Below, piece after piece: positions 51,481 through 61,060 of a stretch of 64,000 nucleotides of DNA. The notes beneath the pieces were generated by a model. It was not told the origin of the DNA. It ran no database searches and was given only the letters and a program-made list of their open reading frames with translations. Every line of letters starts with the position of its first letter. Position 1 is the first letter of the stretch. A program made the translations under genes and the position numbers. Origin of the DNA: an uncultured Eubacteriales bacterium (GTDB taxonomy: Bacteria > Bacillota > Clostridia > Christensenellales > Aristaeellaceae); contig URJB01000007.1 of assembly GCA_900548145.1 (NCBI GenBank), positions 1-64,000 of the forward strand, given 5' to 3'.

Positions 51481-53700
51481 ATGCACAAGCTTCAATCACT
51501 GAATGGAATTTGGGACTATCGTGCCGCCGAAGGCCCGTGGGACAAACGGGCAATTCCCTATGCCGACCTTCCCATGGGCTTCGCCGAATGCCGGCGTACT
51601 TTTGACGTGCCGGACGGCTGCGTCGGCCGCCGCGCCTTTCTGCGGCTGGAGGGCATCACCTACGAGGCAGATGTTACGCTCAATGGCGAATCGCTGGGGA
51701 GGATGCTCCCCTATGTTCCCTATGAATTTGAAGTGACCGAAAAACTGCGCCCCGTTGAAAACGAGCTGCGGGTGGCGATCCGCGACTTGCCCGCCGCCTT
51801 CGGCCCGGCGGAAGGCTGGGAAAACTACAGTGGCGTCATCCGGGACGTATCGGTGGTCTATACGGACGCAAGCCGGATCGCGGACGTTTTCTTTCACACA
51901 GAGCTGGCGGCGGACGCTTCGTCTGCCCTGTGCCACGTGGAGCTGACCGCCGACGGCCCCGTAGCGGACGGCCTTTCGTTGACCTTGCGCGCCCCGGGTG
52001 GCCAGATTGCCTGCCAGACGATTTTCTCCCTGAACGGAACGCCGAAACAGGCATTTTCCTTCCCGATGGAGCATCCGCTCCTCTGGTCGCCGGAAAGTCC
52101 CGTTCTGTACACGCTGGAAACGGAGCTGCTTCGGAATGGCGTTCCCTGTGATCGACTGGTTCAGCGGGTGGGCTTCAAGGAACTGAAGGTGCAGGGCAAG
52201 CGCTTTCTGCTGAACGGCAAGCCCCTGTTTTTGATGGGCGTATGCCGTCACGACCTTTGGGGCGATCAGGGCCACGTGATGACCCGGGAGCAGATGCGGC
52301 AGGATATGGCCATGATCAAGGCCACGGGAGCCAATTTCGTCCGTCTGGTTCACTACCCTCATCACCCCTACATTCTGGAACTTGCCGACGAACTGGGCCT
52401 GATGGTCTCCGAGGAGCCCGGCCTGTGGTGGTCGGACATGAAGGATCAGGCGATTTTCGACGGCAGTCTGGAAGTCATGCGCCGCACGGTTCTTCGGGAT
52501 CGAAGCCACGTCAGCGTAGCCTTCTGGCTCAGCTTCAACGAGTGCATCTTCACCCCGGAATTTCTCCGGGCCGCCGCTCAGGTCTGCCGGGAGAACGACC
52601 CCGTTCATCTGGTGTCCGGGGCCAACTGCATGGATATTCCCATGACCCGCAAGTACTTTGCCGAATGCGGGCTGGATTTTTATACCATGCACCCCTATGC
52701 GCCGACGGACGAACGGATGCTGGAAAGTGCCCGGGAACTGAACGACAAGCCGCTTTTGTTCACCGAATGGGGCGGCTATCACGTTTTCAACAATCCCGAC
52801 CTGTTCGGCCGCTTTCTGGACACCCTGCGCGCCCTTTGGGAAAATCCCGACGATCAGCCGGTGTTGGCGGGGGCGTTTCTGTGGTGCTGGGCCGAGGTGT
52901 TCGAGTTTAACCGGGCCGCGCCAGCCTGCCACGATGGGCTTTTGTGCGAAGCGCTGGTAGACCGTTTCCGTCGTCCGCTGCCCAACTATGCCGTATTTCA
53001 GGAGAAGTGCCTCGCGTTTTCCCTGCCCCGCCCGGTGCACCGCAGTCTGGAAATTCTGTCCCCGCAGGTAGAAGAAGCGCCCATGGAGTCGGTCAGCCTG
53101 ACCGGCGCGGCAACGGAACCCTCGCAGGCCGCCGCATGGAACGACATGATGGCGCTGGCCGCGCAGCCTATCCCTCGTTTTGTCTTTGGCGAACGGAAGC
53201 TGCGGGTAATGCGCTTCGGCCCGGTTTTGCCGGAAACGCCGGACAGGCTGGGCAGTCTGCCCGTATCGCTGCTGGAAAAGCCGCTGGTGGTGATGAAGCC
53301 CGCCTCCGGGAATGTATTTCTTCCGCTGAACGGCTCCGGACGGGCGCTGTACCTGATAGGCAGCGTCAGTATGCCCAAGGGCTTTCCCATCGAAGGAGCC
53401 TTTGGTGAGGAAGCCGGTCAGTGCGCCGTCTGCTATGCGGACGGCGGGCGGAATGTGTTCCCCCTTCGCAACGGCCATGAGATCACGACCGCCGCAGGCT
53501 GGTTCGGCCCGTCCCGCATCCGCCCCGTGGCCTCCAACGCACCCTGTGTGCTGCGCTTTATCAACGACCCGGATCGGGAGCGCTATGTAGCCCATCTGCT
53601 TCGTCTGCCGCTGGAAACGGGACGGGAGCTTTGCGGGCTGGAGATCCGTGCCGGGGACGGTTATGCGCTTCTGTACTACGGCGTTACCATCGCCCGCTAA
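51481..53700 (+). CDS. Glycoside hydrolase family 2
   Basis: 739 residues, no signal peptide. The N-terminal sugar-binding jelly roll starts LNGIWDYR and shows VTLNGESLG; an Ig-like domain follows, then the TIM barrel with MGVCRHDLWGDQG and the acid/base Glu354 in SFNEC and nucleophile Glu429 in FTEWGGYH. A roughly 200-residue C-terminal extension is not assigned. Beta-galactosidase, -glucuronidase and -mannosidase are all possible. The ATG follows GAAAGGAG. It is divergent from the importer and co-oriented with the PocR/AraC gene. Confidence 0.9.
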   Translation: MHKLQSLNGIWDYRAAEGPWDKRAIPYADLPMGFAECRRTFDVPDGCVGRRAFLRLEGITYEADVTLNGESLGRMLPYVPYEFEVTEKLRPVENELRVAIRDLPAAFGPAEGWENYSGVIRDVSVVYTDASRIADVFFHTELAADASSALCHVELTADGPVADGLSLTLRAPGGQIACQTIFSLNGTPKQAFSFPMEHPLLWSPESPVLYTLETELLRNGVPCDRLVQRVGFKELKVQGKRFLLNGKPLFLMGVCRHDLWGDQGHVMTREQMRQDMAMIKATGANFVRLVHYPHHPYILELADELGLMVSEEPGLWWSDMKDQAIFDGSLEVMRRTVLRDRSHVSVAFWLSFNECIFTPEFLRAAAQVCRENDPVHLVSGANCMDIPMTRKYFAECGLDFYTMHPYAPTDERMLESARELNDKPLLFTEWGGYHVFNNPDLFGRFLDTLRALWENPDDQPVLAGAFLWCWAEVFEFNRAAPACHDGLLCEALVDRFRRPLPNYAVFQEKCLAFSLPRPVHRSLEILSPQVEEAPMESVSLTGAATEPSQAAAWNDMMALAAQPIPRFVFGERKLRVMRFGPVLPETPDRLGSLPVSLLEKPLVVMKPASGNVFLPLNGSGRALYLIGSVSMPKGFPIEGAFGEEAGQCAVCYADGGRNVFPLRNGHEITTAAGWFGPSRIRPVASNAPCVLRFINDPDRERYVAHLLRLPLETGRELCGLEIRAGDGYALLYYGVTIAR

Positions 53701-53721
53701 ACCATTTCAGGGAGGGATTCC

Positions 53722-54588
53722 ATGGCTGGCATGTCCATCGACCGCCAAAAGCTGCAGGAGCTTTTGCGGGACTTTCGAACGCTGACGGGCATCTGCATTT
53801 CCTTCTGGTATCACGGCGACGAGTGGTCCGTCATCGGCGATACCGTTTACGCCTCGCCGTTTTGCGCGCTGCTGCGGCAGAACGAGACGCTGCGCCACGA
53901 CTGCGAATACTGCGATGCGCACGGTCTCAACCACGCCCGGGAAACCGGGGAGGTTTGCCGTCTGGTCTGCCACGCCGGGCTTCACGAGTACACCTACCCG
54001 GTGCAGGAATCCGGACGTACCCTCGGTTATTTCATGATCGGTCAGGTGCGCCTTCCCGATGATGGCGGCGGTCTTTCGCCCGAAATGGTGGAAAGGTGGC
54101 GCGCCTTGGGGATGGACGTGCAGGAGATGCAGCGTCTCTACCATCAGCTGCCCGTCATGACCAGCGAAAAAATGCTTTCCGCCTGCCATATGCTGGACGC
54201 TCTGGCCAAGTACGTCTACATCCAGGGGATGATCCGCCGCACGGAGCCGCCCCTGTGCAAGAAGATCATGACCTACGTCCGCAGCAACCTTGCCCGGCCC
54301 ATGACGCTGGACAGCATTGCCGCGGCGCTGAACGTCTCCCGTTCCACCCTGTGCCACACCGTGCGCAACGAAATGAACACTTCCATGATCGAACTGATCC
54401 GCCGAATGCGGGTGGAAAAGGTCGTATCGCTGCTGCAGGACGGCTGGACGCTACAGACTGCGGCGCTGGAAGCGGGCTTTTCGTCCTCCAGCTATTGCTC
54501 GCGCGTTTTCAAGCAGGTGCTTGGGGCAGCGCCCGGCGCTTTTGCCAAGGCAGACCGGGAGGGAAAGGAAGAACTGGGCGAGTCCTGA
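53722..54588 (+). CDS. AraC-family regulator with PocR ligand-binding domain
   Basis: 288 residues. The N-terminal PocR domain (about 5-165) has the cysteine set CEYCDAHG and CRLVCHAGL and GYFMIGQVR. The C-terminal AraC helix-turn-helix pair (about 180-280) includes LDSIAAALNVSRSTLCHTV and AALEAGFSSSSYCSRVFKQ. It likely activates the GH2 gene and the divergent importer operon in response to a sugar. RBS AGGGAGGG. It ends directly against the convergent SDR fragment. Confidence 0.92.
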   Translation: MAGMSIDRQKLQELLRDFRTLTGICISFWYHGDEWSVIGDTVYASPFCALLRQNETLRHDCEYCDAHGLNHARETGEVCRLVCHAGLHEYTYPVQESGRTLGYFMIGQVRLPDDGGGLSPEMVERWRALGMDVQEMQRLYHQLPVMTSEKMLSACHMLDALAKYVYIQGMIRRTEPPLCKKIMTYVRSNLARPMTLDSIAAALNVSRSTLCHTVRNEMNTSMIELIRRMRVEKVVSLLQDGWTLQTAALEAGFSSSSYCSRVFKQVLGAAPGAFAKADREGKEELGES

Positions 54589-55250
54589 TTACGGGCTCTT
54601 TCCCCCATCCACATAAATAGATTGGCCGGTGATGTAGCGGGCCGCGTCGCTCAGAAGCAGCCGCACCACACCAGCGCAATCCCGCGGCTCGCCGTAGAAC
54701 CCGGCGGGAATGGAGACCGTCACTTCCGCTGCGTAAGTCGGGTCGCTCAGCGCCTCCACGTTGCGGGCGGTAAAGATCACCCCGGGGGCAACGTTATTTA
54801 CCGTGATCCCGTCCGCCGCCAGCTGCTGGGCCAGCGACTGCACCATGTTGGTCTGCGCCGCCTTGGAGGCCGAGTACACCAGCATATCGGTATGGGGCTT
54901 GCGTTCCTGCACCGAACCGATGGTGACGATCCTCCCCCATTTCTGCGCCTTCATATGGGGCACTGCCAGCTGAATGAGCCGGAGGGAGGAATAGAAGTTG
55001 CAGGTCATCTGCTTCTGGTATTCTTCCAGCGAAATTTTCTGCCACGGACGGCGAATTTGCATGGAAGCGTCCAGCACCAGTGCGTCCAGCGGACCGTTCT
55101 CGGCCATAAGCCTTTCAGCGGTGCAGGGGTCGGTCAGATCGCCGGTCACAGCGGCGGCTTTCCCGCCCTTTTCTTCGATCAGTTTTCTGGTTTCCTTGGC
55201 TTTTGCCCGGTCGGAGGCGCAGTGGACGACCACCTCATAGCCGTCCTGCC
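54589..55250 (-). pseudogene. Short-chain dehydrogenase, N-terminus deleted
   Basis: The frame holds an SDR from the second strand onward: DGYEVVVHCASD, then DALVLDAS, the serine in TIGSV, the catalytic YSASK and the C-terminal ITGQSIYVDGG. The N-terminal 25-30 residues with the TGxxxGxG cofactor loop are missing; instead the sequence runs into the RraA-like gene at about 55246. Without the loop NAD(P) binding is unlikely. A GTG at 55233 could start a shortened product. Confidence 0.85.
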
Positions 55251-55823
55251 CGTCATGACGAAATCCCGGATGGGCGTGGGGTCAATGCCACGATAGTACA
55301 CCTGCACGTCCGGCACGCGGTGCATCTGCTCGATGTCCCGGATGCCGCCCCAGATGACCGCGCCGCCGTTGCCGGTCTTCTGGTGGATGGCGGTAGTCAG
55401 GTTGCCGCCCAGAAAAGTGCCCTTGTACACCTTGTCAAACATGTCGATGACGATCACGTCCCGGTCGGTCAGGCTGTCGATGACCCACTGATTGGGCGTG
55501 CCCGACAGGCCCTTGGCCCGAGCCATGGCATTCATGGCCTCCTTGTAGTCCGGGCGCACCGGCGCGTACATGGCCGTCACAGCGCGGCCCACCAGTTTTC
55601 GGTTAACCGTGCCGTCTTCCTTGAACTCCGGGTGCAAGGACTTCATGGCGATGAACTGGCTCTCGTAGCCCTTGACAAAAATGGGCTTCCAAAGCTCTTC
55701 CAGCGTCATGCCATACAGCGCGTCCAAATATTTGTCCGCCACCTTGGGACGGCCGTCCTCGAGGCGCTCCCCCGTCCATTCCGGGGTCATGGCGATGATT
55801 TCTTCTCTTGTGTTAAACAGAAT
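55179..55823 (-). pseudogene. RraA-family protein, C-terminus deleted
   Basis: The frame resembles RraA/dimethylmenaquinone-methyltransferase-like proteins: TPEWTGERLEDGRPKV, the DMFDKVYKGTFLGGNLTTA loop and GGAVIWGGIRD. After IDPTPIRDFVMTG it loses similarity at about 55246 and enters SDR sequence out of frame, so the C-terminal 40 or more residues are replaced by RTAMRWSSTAPP. At the 5' side, ILFNTREEIIAM suggests the original start was at 55823, where the codon is now ATT with an ideal GGAGG site. ATG 55790 is the next possible start. Confidence 0.78.
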
Positions 55824-55825
55824 CG

Positions 55826-56857
55826 TTAGTCCTCCAAACGAATCTCGGCTTCGCCGCCGTCCCTGCGCAGGGTGAACGGCGTTTTTACGCTGTGACCATT
55901 CTTTTCCACAGTGAGTTCATAATCGCCCTCAAACCCGCGGAAGGCCGCGTAGCCCTGACCATCCGTCTCCCCGTCCGCTTCTGTGCGGAAACGATGGTGG
56001 AACAGCTCGTTCATCATGTCATAGGCGGGCTTGTGGGTCATATCGAAGTGGATCAGGCCGCCGTGGTAATAGTTTTCACCGGCGGTCATATCCCCCTGGG
56101 GCGCGAAGGCCGCGTAGCCGTCCACCAGATTCCAGTAGATTGCCGCTTCCATGGCGGGATGGCTGAACCAGATGGTGAACAGCTTTTCCAGCACCTCGGC
56201 CTGCAGGGCTTCGTCCTCCGCGCTGTTGGAATAGGCGGGAATAGTGACCTCCGTCACCTGCAAAGGCTTGTGGTAACGGTTCCAGTAGTGATCCATGCAG
56301 CCGTACAACCGCTTGGGGCTCAGCAGCGGGCATGCCTGTTCCGCTTCCCGCTCTTTGGAGTAGAAAAGGTGGTACTGCAAGCCGATGCCGTCGATGACCG
56401 CACCCTTGCGAATGCTGTCGGAAATCACGGCAGAATAGGCGCTGCGCCCCGCCGCGTGGACGTCCCACGCCTGCTCGGTGGCTTCGTTGATGATGAGTTC
56501 ATTCTGGGGGAAATACTTCCGTGCACACTGGAAGCTCCATTCCACCAGATCATCCTCGAAGAAGAATTGAGTGCTCCACCGTCCCTGATCCTTCCACTCG
56601 TCATACCACAGCAGTGTCTCGTTAATGACCTCCATGCAATGAATCTGACCGGCATAGCGAGCGGCGATCTCCGCAAAACGCTTTTCCAGCAGACACTTGA
56701 CCTCTGCCACGTTGTTGTGCTCGACCCAAGTGGGCGTCCATTGGTCGTAGTTCAGGCAATGGAGCTTCGGCGCGATGTTCTTTTCCCGGCAGTACTCCAG
56801 ACAAAGATCGGGCGTAGGCCGGCGATAGACTTTCTCACTGTCCTTGGTAAACCGAAG
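55826..56857 (-). pseudogene. Glycoside hydrolase family 10 (xylanase), 5'-truncated
   Basis: The frame reads FTKDSEKVYRRPTPDLCLEY..HCLNYDQWTPTW and then the GH10 catalytic part with acid/base Glu in MEVINETLLW and nucleophile Glu in QVTEVTIPAYS; both are present. The family sequence stops at about 56857, where an AraC fragment begins on the other strand, so the N-terminal region and promoter are gone. A GTG at 56710 could start a shortened product lacking the first barrel strands. It overlaps the RraA start region. Confidence 0.85.
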
Positions 56858-57105
56858 CGCGCCGGGCCGGGGTATGCGAAGTATATCTTCGCCGGGTGTT
56901 TCAGCAGGAGTTACAATTAACGCCCAAGCAATACCTCATGCAGGTGCGGATGCAGCGGGCCGTTTCTTTGCTGCAATCCGGCTACTATACGGTAACGCAG
57001 GTCGCCCATTTCTGCGGCTTCACGGATGAGAAATATTTTTCCACCGCATTCAAAAAAATGAACGGCTGTCAGCCGTCCAAATATCTGTATTCGTTTGTAC
57101 CGTAA
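56851..57105 (+). pseudogene. AraC-family regulator, C-terminal fragment
   Basis: The open frame begins after a TAA at 56848 and reads ARRAGVCEVYLRRVFQQELQL, then QVAHFCGFTDEKYFSTAFKK, the second half of an AraC DNA-binding domain. The sensor domain and first helices are missing. It joins the truncated GH10 gene head-to-head, so a single deletion probably removed the divergent promoter region of both. Confidence 0.82.
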
Positions 57106-57136
57106 AACGAAATGACCGTTCTAAAAAGCAAATGCA

Positions 57137-57167
57137 AAAGGGATGCGTCGTATGGACGCATCCCTTT
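57137..57167. terminator. Bidirectional terminator after ftsZ
   Basis: AAAGGGATGCGTC and GACGCATCCCTTT form a 13-bp stem with a 5-base loop, 12 bp beyond the ftsZ stop. Confidence 0.85.
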
Positions 57168-57178
57168 GTGATTGATCG

Positions 57179-58717
57179 TTATTTCCGGGTGGGACGGCGC
57201 AGGAAAGCGGGAACACCCAAGTCGTCGCGCTCCACAGTAGAGGCAGCCGGAGCGGGAGTTTTTTCCGCTGCGGGCTGCTGCGCTGCCTGCTGGGGCTGAG
57301 CGCCGGCCTGAGGCTGCAGCGCCTGTGCATTCTGGGTAGGAGCCTGATACTGCTGGCCGTACTCCATCTGCGGCATCACGGGCTGCTGCACATTGCCGTA
57401 CTGCATTCCCTGCACCGGCTGCTGCATTCCGTAATCAGGCTGGCCGTAGGTCTGCCGGGGCTGATAGCCGCTGGGCTGACCGTAGCTGGCATAGTAGTTG
57501 GAACCCTGCTGCATCATGGGCGGCATGGCCGCAGGGGTGGGAATGGAAGAACCGCCCACATAACCGCCGCCGAAGTCGCTGTGCATGGATTCGTCCTCCA
57601 TGGGCATATTGAAGCTCATGTCCTCATAGGAAGAACCAGAGGAGAAATCCTGACGGCCGGAAGGACCATAGGTGCTGCCGGAATTTCCGTTGGAGAAGGA
57701 ACGCGTCCAGTCCCGCTCGCCGCTGTTCTTGGATTTAGCGTCCTCCTTCTTGGGGAAGGGCGTTTTCTCAAAGCCGGTAGCAATGACCGTGATGCGGACT
57801 TCGTCGTCCAGCGAATCGTCAATGCCAGCGCCGAAGATGATATTGGCTTCGCTGTCCGCGGCCTGCATCACCAGACTGGCGGCCTCGTTGATGTCGATAA
57901 TGCTCATGTCCTCGCCGCCGGTGATGTTGATCAGCACCGCGCGGGCCCCATCGATATTGGTTTCCAGCAGCGGGCTGGAAATAGCGTTCTTGGCGGCTTC
58001 CACCATCCGGTTTTCGCCCTTGCCGACGCCGATGCCCATATGAGCCAGTCCGCCGCTTTCCATGACGGTCTTCACGTCGGCAAAGTCCAGATTGATGAGC
58101 GCAGGCACAGCAATCAGGTCGCTGATGCCCTGAATGCCCTGCCGCAGCACATCGTCCGCAATGCGGAAGGCTTCCAGCATGGTCGTGCCCTTGGTGACCA
58201 CCTGCAGCAGACGGTCGTTGGGGATCACGACCAGCGTATCCACCCGCTGTTTCAGGTCGATCACGCCCATTTCGGCGTTTTTCATGCGCTGCTTGCCCTC
58301 AAACAGGAAGGGCTTGGTGACCACAGCAATGGTCAGGCAGTTCAGATCCCGGGCAATTTCGGCCACAATGGGAGCCGCACCCGTACCCGTGCCTCCACCC
58401 ATACCGGCGGTGACAAATACCAGATCCGCGCCCTTGATCGCCTGAGCGATCTCCTCGCGGCTTTCCTCCGCGGCACGGCGGCCCACATCCGGAACCGCGC
58501 CCGCGCCAAGACCCTTAGTCAGTTTTTCACCGATCTGAATGGTGGTGCTGGCCTTGCTCATGGCCAGCGCCTGACGATCGGTGTTGATGGCGATAAATTC
58601 CACGCCCTTCAAGCCCGCGTCCACCATGCGGTTGACCGCGTTATTGCCTGCACCGCCGCAGCCGATTACCTTGATCGTAGCAAAGCTCTGTTGATCCTCG
58701 ATCTGAAATTCAAGCAC
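57179..58717 (-). CDS. ftsZ: Cell division protein FtsZ
   Basis: 512 residues, the tubulin-like GTPase that forms the Z-ring. GTP-binding residues are in [13 protein letters not shown] and [10 protein letters not shown], and the T7-loop motif is [11 protein letters not shown]. The core ends near residue 320. A long flexible linker (about 320-495) rich in Gln, Met, Tyr, Gly and Pro follows, then the conserved C-terminal peptide [15 protein letters not shown] that binds FtsA. The linker is about three times the usual length. GTG start after AGGGGG. Confidence 0.97.
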   Translation of the reverse strand: MLEFQIEDQQSFATIKVIGCGGAGNNAVNRMVDAGLKGVEFIAINTDRQALAMSKASTTIQIGEKLTKGLGAGAVPDVGRRAAEESREEIAQAIKGADLVFVTAGMGGGTGTGAAPIVAEIARDLNCLTIAVVTKPFLFEGKQRMKNAEMGVIDLKQRVDTLVVIPNDRLLQVVTKGTTMLEAFRIADDVLRQGIQGISDLIAVPALINLDFADVKTVMESGGLAHMGIGVGKGENRMVEAAKNAISSPLLETNIDGARAVLINITGGEDMSIIDINEAASLVMQAADSEANIIFGAGIDDSLDDEVRITVIATGFEKTPFPKKEDAKSKNSGERDWTRSFSNGNSGSTYGPSGRQDFSSGSSYEDMSFNMPMEDESMHSDFGGGYVGGSSIPTPAAMPPMMQQGSNYYASYGQPSGYQPRQTYGQPDYGMQQPVQGMQYGNVQQPVMPQMEYGQQYQAPTQNAQALQPQAGAQPQQAAQQPAAEKTPAPAASTVERDDLGVPAFLRRPTRK

Positions 58718-58762
58718 AGTGCATCCCCCTAGTTTTTGTTTCGCTCAGGTTTTATCCGCTGC

Positions 58763-59956
58763 TCAGCCGCCCAAGAGGCTTCGGAAGAAGTCCTTGATGC
58801 CGCCCGAAAAACCGCTTGCGGGAACATTTCTGGATTCAATGGTATCGATGATCAGGTCCATCAGACCCATGGCGCTGGCGTAAATGGGGCTGGACAGCTT
58901 GATGGTGCGCTTGACGGTGTCGCGCACAGGCTTTTCCAGCTTGGCCGCCAGATAATCCCGGCCGCCCCGGTTCAGGCTCAGGCCGCCGCCGGTCAGGTAG
59001 ATGTTGGACCAATCGCCCAGCTTCATGCCGCTTTCGTCGATGCATTCCTTGATCATCTCGGCAATTTCATCCACCCGGGGCTCCAGCACCTCGGCCACCT
59101 GTTCCTGCGTAAAGGTATCCGCCTTCACGCCATCGCCGCCCGTCACCGTATAGGATTGCGAAATGGTGGAAATTCCATACACATATTCGCGCTTGATCTG
59201 TTCGGCAGATTCCAGCGAAATGTTCAAGCCCTCGGCCACGTCGGCAGCAATATGTCCGCCGCCCACGGGAAGCGTCTTCTGGAAGATCACCGCGTCGCCC
59301 TCCACGGCCATCACATCGGTGCACAGATACCCAACGTCGATCAGCAGCGCCGTGCGGTCGCGGTCTTCTTCCAGCAGATACAGCATGGCTTCGCCGGTGG
59401 AGGAGGAGAAGAAGCCGCTGACGGTGATATTCATATCCCGCAGCCGGGCCATCACATCATCCAGAAAGAAGGTATCGGCCACTACGAAGCTGACCAGTGC
59501 CTTGAGCTCGTTGCCCTTCAGGCCGACGGGCTCCAGCGTTTTTTTGCCGCCGTCCACCATGAACCACGCGGGGCTGCGGTGCACCACCACGCCGCGCACA
59601 GGAGAAAGACGCTTGTCCGCGTTGGCGAAGATTTTCTCCACATGGCGAGGCGTTACCCGGGGGTCGGCCCCCTGAATGGTCACGCTGGTCTCCACCGCGT
59701 AAACACGAGTAAACTCGCCTGGCACACCCACGTTGATCTCGCGGATCTTGCGTTTGGACTGGTTTTCCGCCTCGCTGATGGATTTTTGAATGGCCTCGTT
59801 CAGGGCCATGGTATTGTTCCACTCGCCGTCCAAAAAGCCGTCGTACATGGAAATCCCCGCGCCGACAATATCGCACCGCTGAGAGCCGCTTGTTTCGGCC
59901 ACCAGCGTCACGATCTTCGACGTGCCAAAATCAATTGCCGCAATGGTTGATTTCAT
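58763..59956 (-). CDS. ftsA: Cell division protein FtsA
   Basis: 397 residues, the actin-like membrane anchor of the Z-ring. AAIDFGTSKIVTLVAE is the phosphate-1 motif, LIDVGYLCTDV the phosphate-2 region and YLTGGGLSLN the adenosine motif; the SHS2 domain lies at about 85-165. The C-terminal GIKDFFRSLLGG is the amphipathic membrane helix. ATG at 59956 chosen by homology; an ATG three codons earlier is also possible. Confidence 0.96.
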   Translation of the reverse strand: MKSTIAAIDFGTSKIVTLVAETSGSQRCDIVGAGISMYDGFLDGEWNNTMALNEAIQKSISEAENQSKRKIREINVGVPGEFTRVYAVETSVTIQGADPRVTPRHVEKIFANADKRLSPVRGVVVHRSPAWFMVDGGKKTLEPVGLKGNELKALVSFVVADTFFLDDVMARLRDMNITVSGFFSSSTGEAMLYLLEEDRDRTALLIDVGYLCTDVMAVEGDAVIFQKTLPVGGGHIAADVAEGLNISLESAEQIKREYVYGISTISQSYTVTGGDGVKADTFTQEQVAEVLEPRVDEIAEMIKECIDESGMKLGDWSNIYLTGGGLSLNRGGRDYLAAKLEKPVRDTVKRTIKLSSPIYASAMGLMDLIIDTIESRNVPASGFSGGIKDFFRSLLGG

Positions 59957-60073
59957 ACTCCGCATATCCCCAGTTCTTCTGGAATCAGCCGCAGGCACCC
60001 CTGACGGCAGGCGTTGGGCGCTTTGAAACAAACAAAAGGTTACGCAAACAGGGCACCCAATGTACCAGCATTT

Positions 60074-60102
60074 ATTGTACCCGTTTTAACAGGAAATCGC
60101 AA
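60074..60102 (-). promoter_or_regulatory. Promoter of ftsA-ftsZ
   Basis: TTGCGA (60102-60097) and TACAAT (60079-60074) are 17 bp apart, about 115 bp before ftsA, which lets ftsAZ be expressed separately from the mur genes. Confidence 0.7.
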
Positions 60103-60160
60103 GCCAAATCCCACTTTTTTTTCACTTTTTTGTAAATTCCGTCTTTGATGAGAAAAAATG

Positions 60161-61060
60161 TTACCGTTCAGGCATGAATTTTCCGTCTTCAGGGATGGAA
60201 ACGTCCAGAACGCCGGAATCGGTGCCCAGCTGCCGGAAGTAGGCGATATAGGTGCGGATGGCCCCCACCTTGGCGCGCAGGTATTCTCCGTCGCCCATGC
60301 GAACGGAAATGCCCTCCTGCGTGATCAAATAAAGATTTTCCGTATCGGAAAGATTGATTTCCGTGACCTCATCCGCATATTCCTGTAAAGAGAGTTCGCT
60401 GAGCAGCTGGCAGTAAATATCCATCTGCTTCTGGCTGCGCAGGGAAAGAGTCTGCCCCACGTGCACCGCCGTGACGCGGAAGCCGGTGACCAGCGGCATC
60501 CCCTCCGGCAGCGTCATGCTGTCGCTTTCGCTCATGACCATGCCGTGCGCATCCAGCTCGTACTGGCTGCCCAGCCAGCGCATGACGGCCACGGGCTTGC
60601 GTTCCTCCACATAAAGGTAAATGGTGCTGGGGTATTCGATCTGCATTCCCTGATAAATGATGGAATAATCCTTTTCCAGATTTTTGGCGATTTCGTCCTC
60701 ACTGACGGTGAAGATATTCCGGCCCTTGTACAGGCCGGAAGCCGACACCACCTGCTGGGGAGAATGCTCCTTCAGGCCGATGACGTACACCGCGTCCAGC
60801 CGAAAAACCGTCTCCTGCAGCACGATGATCAGGATGCACAGCGCCGCCAGCACCACCACCATTTTGATCAATACGCCCCTGTGCCGTTTCTGGCGGCGCT
60901 TTTCACTGGCGGCAGCGGAGGAGGCGGGCGGCGGGCTGACGGGCTCGTCGGGCTGCCCCTCCTTCACCTGCCGGTCATGCAGATAGGCATAGGAATACTC
61001 GCCATAGGCTTCAAATTCTTCCCGCTCCTGTCTGGAAGGGGCGTTCCGTTTGTGTTTCAT
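60161..61060 (-). CDS. ftsQ: Cell division protein FtsQ/DivIB
   Basis: 299 residues, single-pass division protein. A basic, proline-rich cytoplasmic part (1-65) leads to a membrane helix (LIKMVVVLAALCILIIVLQE), then the POTRA domain (DAVYVIGLKEHSPQQVV) and the FtsQ domain (ENLYLITQEGISVRMG). It overlaps murA by ATGA. The C-terminus FMPER ends the fold without the long tail some DivIB proteins have. Confidence 0.92.
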   Translation of the reverse strand: MKHKRNAPSRQEREEFEAYGEYSYAYLHDRQVKEGQPDEPVSPPPASSAAASEKRRQKRHRGVLIKMVVVLAALCILIIVLQETVFRLDAVYVIGLKEHSPQQVVSASGLYKGRNIFTVSEDEIAKNLEKDYSIIYQGMQIEYPSTIYLYVEERKPVAVMRWLGSQYELDAHGMVMSESDSMTLPEGMPLVTGFRVTAVHVGQTLSLRSQKQMDIYCQLLSELSLQEYADEVTEINLSDTENLYLITQEGISVRMGDGEYLRAKVGAIRTYIAYFRQLGTDSGVLDVSIPEDGKFMPER

